A DNA stretch of 64,000 nt from Bugula neritina (GCA_964035545.1 OZ037766.1:5061722-5125721); one strand, 5' to 3'. Positions 1 through 43,442 are shown, numbered from the stretch's first letter. Made by a program: numbers and translations. The notes: generated by a model not told the origin, from the sequence alone.

Positions 1-9
1 GCAAAATAT

Positions 10-33
10 AAATAAATATTATCAATAATAATA

Positions 34-69
<36 letters not shown>

Positions 70-137
70 TAATAATAATAAATAATAATAATAAATAATA
101 ATATTAATAAATATATTTATTATGGCTGTACTTTAGT
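10..137. repeat. AAT/ATAA microsatellite with adjoining AT-rich tract
   Basis: Nearly pure AAT/AATA repeats run from about 10 to 115. They end in a segment around 108-137 reading 'atatttattatggctgtac', and that segment recurs at about 203-231. The two copies are direct repeats about 94 bp apart. The tract lies downstream of exon 3 of the minus-strand gene at 252-1091, so it is probably intronic to it. Confidence 0.8.
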
Positions 138-251
138 GGATAGATAGAACATTCCATCTAAAGGTTACACCAGCTATAAGCTGTGATACAACCAATAATA
201 ATAAATATATTTATTATGGCTGTACTTTAGAAAATAAAAGAAAGGACATAC

Positions 252-1091
252 CTCCAACGCCAGATTTATACTTCACATACAGCTTGTTTGTAGAGAGTTT
301 AAGGAGATCTTCAATTAGTTTTCTCACCTAAAAACAACCAACAATAGCTTTACTGTGTGTACATATTCCAACAATTATTTAATCCAAAAGCAATACATCA
401 TTTCTGATAACTCACTCTAATGTAGATTTACCACCACAAACCTTATAAAAAGCAGAATTGAAACTTTTCTTTTCTTTATAAGAATGCGTGTGATGGCTGA
501 CTTTTGCTAAGCTTTCACCAAGATCAAGTAATTTCTTCATCCTTTTTGATCGAGATCCTAAATCAAAATCACTGGTCCTGTGTAAAAAAAATTAATGTAA
601 TGAACTGGTGACATTTTATTTTCATAAATTGCTTCTCCCCCATAAAGGAAATAAAAAAAGACATTGCCAGGTATTTTAGAACTAAAATGAAATCAAGTTA
701 CAATCAATGTAAAAGTATGTTGTCTAAATTGAATAATAGGCTTTCTTTTTGAAATAATAACTTCACATATTATGACTCAACAAGTAATCAGGTCTTTTTG
801 GAATGTACTTATTTGCAACCAATTATAACTATGTTAATGTTTTGAAAAGCAAGTTTACAGTTATACTTATACTCATAGTGATAGTGCTATAATTAATTAT
901 TATAATACAGGCATTACAAAACAAAATAAAAAATACTACTGGTTCATTTTTAGTCAAGTTTACGATACTCACCTATGGCTATGTGACCTCAGAAAATATA
1001 GAATGACAAGAACCAACACCACCGTCAACAGCATAATTACAACACCACGGGTACTTTGCACTTTGCAAACTTTTATGCATTTTCTTATCAT
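252..1091 (-). CDS. N-terminal part of a type II membrane protein (partial, family not recognised)
   Basis: Three exons on the minus strand join in phase: 973-1091 (ATG, phase 2 end), 442-577 and 252-327. All have acceptor 'ag' and donors gtgag, gtttg and gtatg. They encode about 110 residues. Residues 1-17 are basic and Cys-containing (starting MIRKCIKVCKV). They are followed by one hydrophobic stretch at about residues 17-34 (VVIMLLTVVLVLVILYFL), then a Lys/Ser-rich hydrophilic stem. This is the topology of a Golgi or plasma-membrane signal-anchor (type II) protein: short cytosolic tail, anchor, lumenal or extracellular stem. Many glycosyltransferases and sulfotransferases look like this, but I see no catalytic motif because the gene leaves the window at its left end. 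An in-frame TAG upstream of the ATG supports the start. The exon chain is well supported; the function is unknown. Confidence 0.65.
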
Positions 1092-2892
1092 TATTATAAA
1101 GTAAATGTGATTCTCAAATTTAGGCCCCTAAATTAAAAGTAGTAGTAGCAATAGCACCAGTAACTACGTCTACTACAGCACTACTCTACTAGACCTAGTA
1201 CCTTTATATTAGTGGTACTGGTACTGGTAGAACTAGATGTAGTCGGTAGTACTACTACTAGTAGTAGTTTTCCTCTAATTTCTAAATACTCTTAGTCTTT
1301 ACAACAGTCATTTGTCACGATTAGTCAATTAACTGTTTTGTGCTTTCTTAATTAGATAAGTAATTTTTGATCTAATAAAAGCTGCGTTAATTGGCTTATT
1401 AATACAAAAATTAGTTTTATTGTTGGTCCCTAGACTGAGGCTTTAAAGTGAATATAAGTAACAATACCGATTTAAAAAGAAGGAAACTATAAATTAGTGA
1501 GTTAAATCGAATCGCACCTGAAGCCTATAAAACCCGGATCTGTGGTGTTGCTAGCAGACGTGTGTTACTCACTAAGGCCCTACGGGCTCTAGAATCAATA
1601 TTAGGTGTGTTGAATAATTTTCGCGAGTCTTAACCAATTTTCACTTAAAATGTCAAGTTTCCGGCGGTTTTGCTAAAACTTTCATTTTTATTTTGTTAAT
1701 AATAATAATAATATTATTAAATAATTAATCATATCCATTAAGTTCCTCTAATTTTTCTTTCTTTTTATTAAAAATAATTTTTTAATAAATCATTTAATTG
1801 ACGACAGTTTAGGCTATTTCGTATATACTAAACTAAAACTAAGTTTTAAAAAGGGCTCGGATAGAACTTGAAGTTGAAGTACTATTACTATTAGTATTAC
1901 TAGTACTAGTAGTTGTAGAAATAGAAGCTGAAGACGAAGTACCTGTTACTGTTAGTCTGTTACTTATAGTCATATTGTATTAATACTACTGCTACTACTA
2001 GTAAAGACACTCACCCTCAATCTCACACTGACAGGTAGATGTAATAATATTTATATTTTAGTAATAACAATTTAGTAATACTAAATCTAATAGATTTATA
2101 CTTATAGTAATACTAATTAGTAATTACTAGTTAGTAATTGTAAGACTAAAACTAATAGTATTAGTATTACTATTATTATTAGTATTACTGTTTACCTATT
2201 CTTGGTTTTATGACTTATAGTTATACTAATACTAATATTATTTTTAGTTTGCTTAATTTTATTATTTCATATAATAATTTAGAAATCAACTTATATTAAT
2301 ACAAATAGATATATATTTTAATTGAGTTTATGTAACATTCTCATAGATTACAAATTTTGTGAATAAATGGCAAAAGCATTTAAAGCATTTTTTATTAAGT
2401 AACAGAGGTGAAGAATAAAATGAAATATATAAACATGAAGTCGATATGTAAAGCTCTTGAGTTATAGTACTTTTTTCTCAAGTACTTTTTTTGAAACTAT
2501 GTTTACTCTTTCAAATACACTATCATGTACTATAATACATTTTAAATTGTAACATACAATTTAATTTTTCAATAGGTAATTCAAGGAGAATGAATAGATT
2601 TTAGCAAAAAGTAATACATAAATATGTTGCCTTTAGACAAACTGCTAATATAGTTGTTGTAAATTGACCATTTTCAAAACAATAAATTCACTTATATCAA
2701 AGTATTTCAAATTAACTCCAGCAAGTGCAGAAACAACTATATAGTAGTTCTTGCTGAATCTAAAGTAATGTGGGCAGCAATCAGATTCAACATAGCTGAA
2801 CTTTTCAAGATTCATTAGCAACCACAGAATGCTAATTGAAATTTCTAATTCAAAGCTCAATTTTTTTACTGATAGTTTTTCAGAACATTGCC
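1092..2892. other. Intergenic region between two divergent genes, low-complexity
   Basis: I see no credible exon here. From about 1130 to 1270 and again from about 1870 to 2240 the sequence is a degenerate mosaic of TAG/CTA/TAC trinucleotides (for example 'actactactagtagtagt'), probably decayed microsatellite. The region separates the start of the minus-strand membrane protein (1091) from the start of the plus-strand CBX gene (2893), so it should hold both promoters. I cannot name a TATA box or initiator with confidence. A good acceptor (tttttcag, ending 2882) just before the CBX ATG suggests an upstream non-coding 5' exon somewhere in this interval. Confidence 0.5.
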
Positions 2893-2976
2893 ATGGGGGA
2901 TTCTAGTTCAAATGAGCCAGATTCAGAAGAACGAGTATTTGCTGCTGAGCGTATTGAAAAAAGTCGAATACGAAAA
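2883..2976 (+). CDS. CBX: CBX exon 1 (start of chromodomain)
   Basis: A splice acceptor (tttttcag) ends at 2882 and the ATG is at 2893, so 2883-2892 is probably 5' UTR and a non-coding exon lies further upstream. The coding part encodes an acidic Ser-rich leader, then VFAAERIEKSRIRK, the first strand of the chromodomain. The exon ends with donor gtaagt in phase 0. A longer reading from 2836 would give a signal-peptide-like N-terminus, but that stretch is the intron and polypyrimidine tract before the acceptor. Confidence 0.85.
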
Positions 2977-5900
2977 GTAAGTTGTGTTTGCCTGTTTTTT
3001 TTTTTTGTTCCTCCTACAACCTACAAATGGCACCGAATTATTATGTGCATTTTTGAACTCTAACGTCAAAATGGTTTTCATCTTTTAAAGTATATACATA
3101 CATTGACAGCTTCCTTATAAGTGAATGTCATGACAAGATTCCTTAAGAATAGAAACTTATGACTTACATTTCATCTCATCAATTATGAATTACAATGTAT
3201 ATAATAGCTACTTATAAAAATGTGTTGCGTGTTTCAACAGCTGATGTGTAAATCAACTAAAACAATTTGGCGGTTTATACCGGTTGTTAAATGTAATCTC
3301 TGATTTAATTTTTCAACAAACTTTTTTTCATCTGTTTGCAGGGAAAAGTTGAGTATTATATTAAATGGAAAGGCTGGTCATCCAAGTGAGTATTGTATAA
3401 ATTTTACACTTATTACATCAATCTTACAGTGTACACTGTCGTGTTATATCTATTATTTCACACACTCCACCTCGTTTTTGTGACGGTAGCTGTGAAAACC
3501 AATTGCTTTGCTGGAATAATTGATATTTCCAATAATATTATGATTATTATTTTTTATGTACAACGTATTATGAATAAATGATCCACCATGCTCATAGGTG
3601 GAGTAAATGCTGGTGGGAAAATCTGAGCTTGTCTACAACTCTCAAAATAAATTCATATTGTTAGCAACTGCAATGCAAGTACTTAGTAAAGGCATAGGAG
3701 TATTTTTCAAGTAGCTTATAATGCAAAGCATTTTTTCAAGTCTAGTAGCTACAAACAACTAGTTCTGCTACTGAGTTTAAGTCTGCCTCTTTTTCATTCT
3801 ATAAGTTGTAAGAGTTTAGGTCTGCCTCTTTTTCATTCTACAAGTGGGCAGTCCTTTTGGGTATAAACATTACATAGCTATTGAAAAGTTATTGCTAGGC
3901 AGATATTTTTTTGGTGTTCAGGAATAGCGAAGGATTTAATTTAATAATAAAATACCTTGCAGTATGTGACTTACTTGTTGTCATATGTCATATTTTCCTG
4001 TTTTTATTGAAGGTGCAGTGGTGGAAAAATTTTAGTAGTGTGAGCTCCCTTTTTCCTTAAAAAATTTTGGTTTGGAGGGTTGCAATTCTTATGAGAACGT
4101 GACTTTTTTGATATATTTCTAATCTAGAAAACATGTTTTTTTAAATTTCTCCATTACTCCACCCACCTTGAAAGTTAGTAATAATGATGAAGATAAAGTA
4201 CATGTAAATTGTTTCAAGTACTATAATTACCAGAGTTTTCTTTGAATAGCCATCTGGCTCTAGATAGAGAAAGTCCAACTTTCAATATTTTTGAACATAA
4301 AATAATAAGTAGCCTATATACAATATAATATATTATTTTATAATATGTTTACTCAATATAATACTATATTACATTACAAGACATTATTACTTTATAATGA
4401 TTATGCTGTTGTCAGGAATAACACGTGGGAGCCTGCTACCAATATCCTAGACGAACGTCTGCTGGAGAACTTTAGACTGAGGTCTTCTTCTCAACTCACC
4501 AGGTAACAACTCGCAGAGTGCTGTACTTTAATTCTTTAGAGTCTGGTTCTTGTTGTATTGACTGCTAGGTAAATAGAAAACTAGTTTTATTTCTGTGAGA
4601 TTCATTTTGAATACAAGGACTTTGCATTTTTATGGCTACAAGTGACTAGCCACTCTCTATCTTCTCGTCTAGCTAAGTAAAATTCACACAACATTATTAT
4701 TTACCATTTTCTGTTATGATTGCGTTGTTCAATTTAATAATAAGCTAATCATATTTTAATGCAATTATGCCACGCTTGATCTTAACTACATGTGTTTTTA
4801 ATGCCATACATTTTATCTACAATGATATGCAAATTATTTGGTCAAAACCCTGTTTTCCGTACTGCCGAGTTACTATGAATGACTACTACACTTACTATTA
4901 GTGTTTCTGATTGGAAATGATTATCCCGGTTTGTATCTAATGCTGGTCCGGCATTTACTATACTGAGTGATTTTCAGTGATGGTGCAGGTGGAAAGGTTC
5001 GGGGCCGTGGACGCCCCAAAAAGAGAGCGTCAATGGGAGTAATAGAACCTCAAGCCAGCTCATCAGCTATCACTAATTCTCCAGGTATTGCTTCGGAGTT
5101 ATGTCATATATAAGTCAATTTTTTTCTTCCCTCTGTTCTGTAGTAGAATAAAATAGGATGTGATTATGCCGATATAATTTGCTCACTTTTCTGGATAACT
5201 GAGGCTGTAAAATTTGGCTCACATTTTTTTACTGCCTGTAATGAGCTTCGACTTTTTTATGATTCAGTTTACATTTCGTTTCATGTAACAAAATCTCGTC
5301 CATCCGTTGTTTGTAAGCTTGTCTGCTAAATATAGCATTAGGTAGTAACTTTGTATAGACATCGAAGAAAATACTTCTGGTGTTGAGGATTCTGGGTTCA
5401 AAGAGGAGAGAAATACGGGCACATCGCCCGCCACCCCTTCTAGCTCAGCAGATCTGAATACAGCAGCTAGCACACTGTCTAGTAGTACTGAGGCCACGCC
5501 CTCTACTTCCTTCAACAGTATTACCGCTAAGAAGAAACGAGGACGCCCACGTAAAGTGAAACGCGACTCACCAATGTTAGAATCAAACTCCACTCCAGCG
5601 GCCACTCCTGGTTGGTTTATTTTTTGTCTCATGTGAATGTATATATGAAAAATATATTATATAAAACGTAAAGTACTTGAAATATTTGTTACTTATAAGC
5701 AGGCTCTTGGATTAAAGTCAAATCAAGTCTAGTGGCTTCTTTTTCGTTGAATACTTGGATTTGTAACAAAAATTGTGATTGTTCACTCGTATAACTCCAG
5801 CCATAAAATGATATTGTGTTAATTGGTAGTCGTCTATCTTCGAGAAAGGAAACACATTTTAAGTAATGTTAGCAGAGTGTACTCACAGTCTTCTAGTTAG

Positions 5901-6581
5901 AATATTCTTCCGTCAGAACCCTAGTTAGTAGTGTTCTACACATACACCTGCCACTACCTGCCACTACCTGCCACTACCTGCCACTACTTGCTGTCACCTG
6001 CCACTAGTTGCGAAGCTGCTAGCTATCAGTATTGTGGCTGTCAATTTTACAAATTGCTCTAATCTGACCCTATATTCGTCGTTCATAGTGCTCTAATCTT
6101 AAGCACTATGAACGGCAAATATAGGGTCAGTATGGAATCTATGGGTCCACCGGTTGTTAATATACCTCCTAAGTCCAAGCAATAACTACCCCTTATATTT
6201 GTTTTAGAACCACCCACACCATCGAGTCTTATAAATACAAGCCCTTCCACTGTCAGCGTCACAACCACCACTAATTCTATTTTTATCACCACAACTTCTA
6301 CGGCAGCGACTAAACCTGCCGCTCTGGTTACTTCTTCTCTTTCTCCCGTCTCGGGGCCAGTGTTTGCTGACCTAGTAGACGAGTCGGAAGTGGATCTCCT
6401 TCAAGTGAGAGTAAAAGAAGAGTGTATGGAACCAGAGTGGAGCTCTGAAGAGATGCAGCAATTTATAGCCGGGTTGAAGGCAATAACCCCGACACAGCTG
6501 AAGAATAAAGGGCCTATAGTTCTAACTGATGTTACAGTAAACAATCAGACTATAATGTTCAAAGAATACACAAGGCATTGA
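2893..6581 (+). CDS. CBX: Polycomb chromobox protein (CBX2-like: chromodomain, AT-hooks, Pc box)
   Basis: Complete gene with exons 2893-2976, 3342-3385, 4416-4502, 4978-5084, 5359-5610 and 6208-6581. All joins are in phase, giving 315 codons plus TGA. Residues 15-70 are a chromodomain. They include VFAAERIEK, then YYIKWKGWS (W37, W40) and NTWEPATNILD, which supply the aromatic-cage positions (F16, W37, W40) that read H3K27me3 in Polycomb proteins. Two AT-hooks follow, at residues 80-88 (RGRGRPKKR) and 165-173 (KKKRGRPRK). A Ser/Thr/Pro-rich linker comes next. The last 22 residues contain VLTDVTVNN and IMFKEYTRH, a Pc box, which binds RING1 in canonical PRC1. The protein should act in nuclear chromatin silencing. 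The Pc box separates it from HP1-type chromoboxes, which carry a chromoshadow domain instead. The AT-hooks recall vertebrate CBX2. The ATG at 2893 was chosen because it directly precedes the acidic leader and chromodomain. Confidence 0.93.
3342..4502 (+). CDS. CBX: CBX exons 2-3 (core of chromodomain)
   Basis: Exon 2 (3342-3385, only 44 nt) encodes GKVEYYIKWKGWSS. Exon 3 (4416-4502) encodes NNTWEPATNILDERLLENF. Together they supply the remaining cage residues and the C-terminal helix of the chromodomain. Acceptors are tttgcag and gtcag; donors are gtgagt and gtaaca. The intron between them (3386-4415) holds a short tandem duplication (3781-3844) and a copy of a dispersed ~160-bp repeat (4010-4169). 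Confidence 0.92.
3781..3844 (+). repeat. Two-copy tandem duplication in CBX intron 2
   Basis: The 25-bp sequence beginning 'gtctgcctctttttcattct' occurs at 3781-3805 and again at about 3820-3844, separated by about 14 bp. No function is inferred. Confidence 0.7.
4010..4169 (+). mobile_element. Dispersed ~160-bp MITE-like repeat, copy 1
   Basis: This segment aligns by eye with 14313-14465 (same orientation) and 48456-48622 (opposite orientation). They share a TTTTGGTTTG core, a 'tttctaatctagaa' block and related ends. The ends are imperfect inverted repeats (AAGGTGCAGTGG at the left; CCACCCACCTT at the right). There is no coding capacity. Short length, terminal inverted repeats and dispersion across two genes suggest a non-autonomous DNA transposon family. 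I did not find a clear target-site duplication. Confidence 0.55.
4978..5610 (+). CDS. CBX: CBX exons 4-5 (two AT-hooks and Ser/Thr linker)
   Basis: Exon 4 (4978-5084) starts after ttttcag rather than at the nearby gtgcag, because only that choice keeps the frame (AG+T = Ser). It encodes AT-hook 1 (RGRGRPKKR). Exon 5 (5359-5610) encodes a Ser/Thr/Pro-rich stretch and AT-hook 2 (KKKRGRPRK). AT-hooks bind the minor groove of AT-rich DNA, which gives this CBX DNA-binding capacity in addition to histone reading. Confidence 0.9.
5948..6010 (+). repeat. 10-bp tandem repeat in CBX intron 5
   Basis: About six copies of 'ctgccactac' with minor variants (cttgctgtcac, ctgccactag). The array is intronic. 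Confidence 0.85.
6064..6130 (+). repeat. Near-perfect 29-bp inverted repeat (hairpin) in CBX intron 5
   Basis: Left arm 6064-6092 and right arm 6102-6130 pair at 27 of 29 positions across a 9-nt loop (6093-6101). The arms begin CTGACCCTATATT and end AGTGCT. On the + strand this would fold into a strong stem 77 bp upstream of the exon 6 acceptor. It could be a small palindromic element or an intronic small-RNA precursor; sequence alone does not decide. Confidence 0.85.
6208..6581 (+). CDS. CBX: CBX exon 6 (linker and C-terminal Pc box)
   Basis: The acceptor is tgttttag at 6207. The exon encodes a Thr/Ser-rich linker and an acidic patch (DLVDESEVDLLQV). It ends with the Pc box (VLTDVTVNN, then TIMFKEYTRH) immediately before TGA. 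The Pc box is the RING1/RING2-binding element of canonical PRC1 CBX proteins and normally sits at or near the extreme C-terminus, as here. Confidence 0.93.
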
Positions 6582-7448
6582 GTATTGCCTGCCCCTGCAT
6601 ATTACTTGCTTTTCTGGTCAAATATGAATCAACAGTCACTACATGGAGCTGCCCTTGTACAGAGTTTTGATGTAAATTTATTTAAACTTTGTGGAGTAAA
6701 GTGAAATGGGTCTTTTGTCTCTAATGTAAATACATTTGAAAATTACTCTCTCACCATTTTATAACGTCATGTTATAATATTTTTAATTCAGAAGTAAATA
6801 GTTTTAATGTAACTTGTATTATACATGCTACTAGAATTTTTTACGTTACAATTATTTATATTTGTTTACCCACAAGTTATCTCATTTTTATGGTAAAATA
6901 CTTCTGTTTTATTTCGTGTTTATTTACAATCTCAATGTTTTCTGTAGTTTATTGTATATAAAGTTTTGCTGTAAGAGTTTTCTGCAGGAAGCTGTGTTTA
7001 AAATTGAATAGCGTTTTTCCACGAAATGAAATTCTTGGAAAGCCAGATTAAATTTCTTCCATTAATATTTATTTTCTTTGTATAATACATGTTTTATATT
7101 AATTTGTTAGCCTAGCAAGTTTCTATTTGTGAATAGTGAATAGTTATTATGTTTATATTAACTAATGTTTGTTATTACATTAGATTCAGTAAAGCCAATT
7201 GTTCAAATTTACTAAGGAATGTTGTTGGGTTTATTCTTTCAAATGCTTTAACCGAATGCATGCCTATAAAAAAACTGTTGTTAAATTTGTTCAGTCTAAA
7301 AACATCAACACCTTTCTTGAGGTAAGTGCATTTCTTCTTGGCGTATGCCTTGCTGGTATAGTATTTCAAGAAGGTAATTTGTTAACTTTATTCTCTACTA
7401 CAATATCAAAGAATACTTAAGTTTTCTGTCATCTTAGCCTCGGAGAAT

Positions 7449-7580
7449 AGTTCTATAAGCAGGGGGTTACTGGGTGCAGCAAATTGTAGTTCTCTAGTTT
7501 AAAGTTGGGGGGTCGCTCAACTCCAGAACCACAAACTACTGCACTCAGTCGCCCCCCAGCTTAGAGCTGCTTATAGAAAC
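7449..7580. repeat. 132-bp imperfect fold-back element
   Basis: The left end TTCTATAAGCAG (from 7451) is matched by CTGCTTATAGAA at 7567-7578. Pairing continues inward: GGGGGTTACTGGGTGCAG on the left against the complement of CTGCACTCAGTCGCCCCCC on the right, then TTGTAGTTCT against AGAACCACAAAC. Arms are roughly 50 bp with a few gaps. It may be a small palindromic MITE or a structured RNA; no coding capacity. Confidence 0.65.
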
Positions 7581-9349
7581 ATTCCATGTTAGATAGAGTG
7601 TGAACTATGATCTAGTGTAAAGTAATTTGGCTTGCTAAGCAATAGCATTTGCATCTATATAGCCTACTGTACTTTATTTTAGCCTAAGTTTCTAATGTCT
7701 GAACTGGTCCATAAAAGATTTGTAAGTAGTTTAATCAGTGAAGTAATTACAGATTTGTTTGCTTTGTCATTTTGTTATCTAATGATGGGCTCCGTGTACA
7801 ATTCATTATGACAGGAGTGGGCTATGATGAATGACTGGCAAAGCTGCTTACTATGCATATCTATAGTACGTCTAAGCTGTTTCAGGTAAGTCTAGACTAA
7901 CACCATCTGTGTCTTTACCTGAATAAATTTACCTATAGGCTACCAGATGTAAACGAATGCATCACCTATAGGAGCTGTTCAAACATGATAGATATGCCAA
8001 ATGTTTTGACTTAGTATGATGTTACCAAGGATGTAATAAAATTGCCATGGATATATTTTAACAGTAGTGACAAGCTGCACTTGGTGCTATGAGTTAAATT
8101 CTTTGCTATTGCTAACATCACTTTCTCCTTGGGGAGTTGATGGTCAAAAGGCTGTAGCACATTATCTGTCTTGCAGCGTATAAATATTTCATTTGTTTAT
8201 ATGTCTGTCTTTGTAGCAGAGTAAGTGACAGTGTTGGTCTAGTTAGTAGCTGAACCACAGAGTCCCATCACATTTGTATGAGGTATGTAGCTTACTAAAT
8301 AGGTATCTAACATTTAGTAACAATAGTATATTTGTAGTATTTACATAGAATATAGAAAACACCCTCATTTTCCCAATTGAAACTACATTAAGTTATTACA
8401 GCTGCCTATTTAATTGTCATACACTTTGGATTTTAGCAAGTTATTAACAAGCATATAATATTATTAATTGTATATTGTTGGATTATCAACAAATTATTAT
8501 GGGACACAGCTTTTTGCTGTAGCCGACTATCACTGTTATACTCAATATTTTCAACTGACAACGTTAATCATTTTCAGATATTATTGTAACAATGAAAAGA
8601 CTGCCAAAGCCTGTGCTCTGACAGGTTTTAACAATAGTAGTTACATGAGAATTACAACCTGCATCCCAAACAAAAGCATTCGTATCAAAATTGAAAAAGA
8701 GAAGACTTTACAGAATATCATTGTATTTAACTGCAGCACTTTGAGCATATTCAAAGTTAGAATGTATCTCTGCATTTACTTACACTATATAGGACTTACA
8801 TATTCATACAAGAGGTTAAATTTACTGTACTCTCTTAAAGATACTCTTGGTATTACATAAGAGTACTGCAGTACACTAGGAAGGGGAACAGTTTATTATT
8901 GTACAGCTTTATCAGCTGCGAGACTTCAAGGTACTCAATGAATTGACCAACCCGAACCATGTTAGACTCAGCTACATGTACTTTTTTTGTTCAGTTCAAG
9001 TACCTTTTATATGCTCCATTTTGTTACACTTATCAAGGCTTGTAACTCAGTATAAGAATGTTACTAACAAGTCTACATTCTTAAGTCAACTGTAGTTTAA
9101 AAATAAATCTGTGAAAATGACATTTAGTTGATGTGAATTCATCCCACAGCTCCTTGCTTTGCCAACAGCCATATAGGTTTTTACACGAGGATATATTAAT
9201 GAAAACAGTTCAATGATTAATGCTGACACCCACTAGCTTGTGCAACTGCAGCTATGTAGGCACTTACAGAATCTTTAAACAGTGTTTCAGTGCCATGTAG
9301 TTTTACAACTAAACAACGCTACTGGCGTCTGGCCGCTGGGTGTCACACC

Positions 9350-9455
9350 ACTGGATGTCTCACTGCTGAGCGTTTCACCACTGAGCGTCTCACCGCTGAG
9401 TGTCTCACCGCTGAGCGTCTTCCCGCTGAGGGTCTTACCGCTGAGTGGCTCACTA
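9350..9455 (+). repeat. 15-bp minisatellite (ACCGCTGAGCGTCTC type)
   Basis: Seven to eight degenerate copies of a 15-bp unit. Because 15 is a multiple of three, the array reads as a pentapeptide repeat (LSVSP) in one frame and TAERL-like in another. This explains the overlapping open frames without implying a gene. Confidence 0.85.
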
Positions 9456-9800
9456 CTTGTGCTATGCTTACATTATTATTTACCTTTAAAACTTTTCCAA
9501 GACATTTTAAATGAAAAATTAGGCAGCAAGTAAACTCTAGCTAAACTTGTCTCTGCATAAGCTGAAGGATAGCTATGGCATAGTTACATGTCTGCTTGTG
9601 TTGGTATGTCCACGCAGCTGTGCTGACCATTCATGGAGTATGCCGGGTGTGTTTAGATTCCCCATAGAATTTCTGACCTACTATATCAGAATTATTTATG
9701 CGTTGGAGGTTAGGAAGTATGAATCAATTGTTTCTGTTATTCAGGGGTGTCTAGAAGCTATTGAAGGACAGAAGCTTTTAACACACTAATCACAAGTAAC

Positions 9801-42553
<32,753 letters not shown>

Positions 42554-43442
42554 ATGCCTACTCCCCTCCCAGTCGTAGACTCAGCTCTAGAGAACAGTTC
42601 TCATGTAATGAAATCTACTTCTATACGCTCCTTGTGTCTTGCTTTTTATTCCGATATAATGTATTTATTTCATGTTCGTATTGCATAAATTTCTATTCTT
42701 GTATATAATGTCATTTTTTATAACATGAATCTTCATGGAAAATTATTTAATGGTTTTTCTACTTCATCAATATTGATGTTTATGTACAGATTATTGTTAT
42801 TTTAATTTCCATAATTACAAATCAAAACTACCAATGTATTTCAGAGATATATTTTATTTACATTTTATATATTTGATATATAAAATTACTGTATAGTATG
42901 CATATTTACACTGTATTTTAAAACAGTTGTGCAATCGCTAGATATATAAAAATGGAAATAAAAGAATTTTATGTATAACTTTAAATATTTTAACTGTTTT
43001 CAATTTGCATACAAATTTTACAAAATTCAACATTAAACTAAGAACTGCATAAGAAGCCATCCTGCATGGCGTTCAAATACAATATACTAAATTAGAGTAA
43101 AGGGTATACAATATTTGTTTGTAGAAATAAACAATGCAAAGGTAATTAAATCAAAAGAAATTAATTTATGCCTGAAAAGTCAAAATATGACACTAAATCA
43201 AATAAATATTGTGGATTGTAGTAACAAGTGAGAGATAAAGTAGTTATATAATGAGTCACTTCTCTGTACAGGCTGATATGAATGCGGAATATGACATACA
43301 ATGCTAGTGTCCTATATTTATCGATAAAATGTAAAAATAAATAAAATAGACATTTTGTAAAGTCTGTGTTACAAGAATAAGAAGCATCCGGCAACAGATA
43401 GCCTAAGTTCTCAGATAACTCAAGTTCTCAGCTAGCCCAAGT
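42554..43442. other. Convergent 3' region of otoferlin and EYA
   Basis: This 889-bp stretch separates the otoferlin stop (42553) from the EYA stop (43443-43445) and should hold both 3' UTRs. AATAAA at 42957-42962 is a reasonable plus-strand poly(A) signal. TTTATT at about 42852 is a possible minus-strand signal; if both are used the transcripts overlap by roughly 100 bp. No other gene is seen. Confidence 0.5.
42957..42962 (+). terminator. OTOF: Candidate poly(A) signal for otoferlin
   Basis: An AATAAA lies about 400 bp downstream of the otoferlin stop and is followed by T-rich sequence. It is the best canonical hexamer in the interval; not proven. Confidence 0.45.

Larger units (their letters stand above)
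6582..9800. other. Intergenic region CBX to otoferlin (includes CBX 3' UTR)
   Basis: No exon could be supported. The CBX 3' UTR occupies the first few hundred bases. An ATTAAA at 7047-7052 is a possible poly(A) signal, weakly supported. A fold-back lies at 7449-7580 and a minisatellite at 9350-9455. The open frame at 8468-8860 (130 codons) has no recognisable domain, AT-driven composition and no splice context, so I do not call it a gene. The otoferlin promoter should lie toward the right end. Confidence 0.5.

Noticed and set aside
2836-2892. Signal-peptide-like N-terminal extension of CBX
   Set aside because: It is intron and polypyrimidine tract before an acceptor at 2882; a secreted leader makes no sense on a chromodomain protein.
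8468-8860. 130-codon open frame between CBX and otoferlin
   Set aside because: No domain, AT-driven amino-acid composition, no splice or UTR context.
9282-9533. Pentapeptide-repeat-like proteins (LSVSP) upstream of otoferlin
   Set aside because: Produced by a 15-bp minisatellite; both overlapping frames are open for that reason and neither has gene context.
9547-9789. 80-codon frame directly upstream of the otoferlin start
   Set aside because: No similarity to ferlin N-termini, out of frame with the C2A exon and not needed for a complete C2A.
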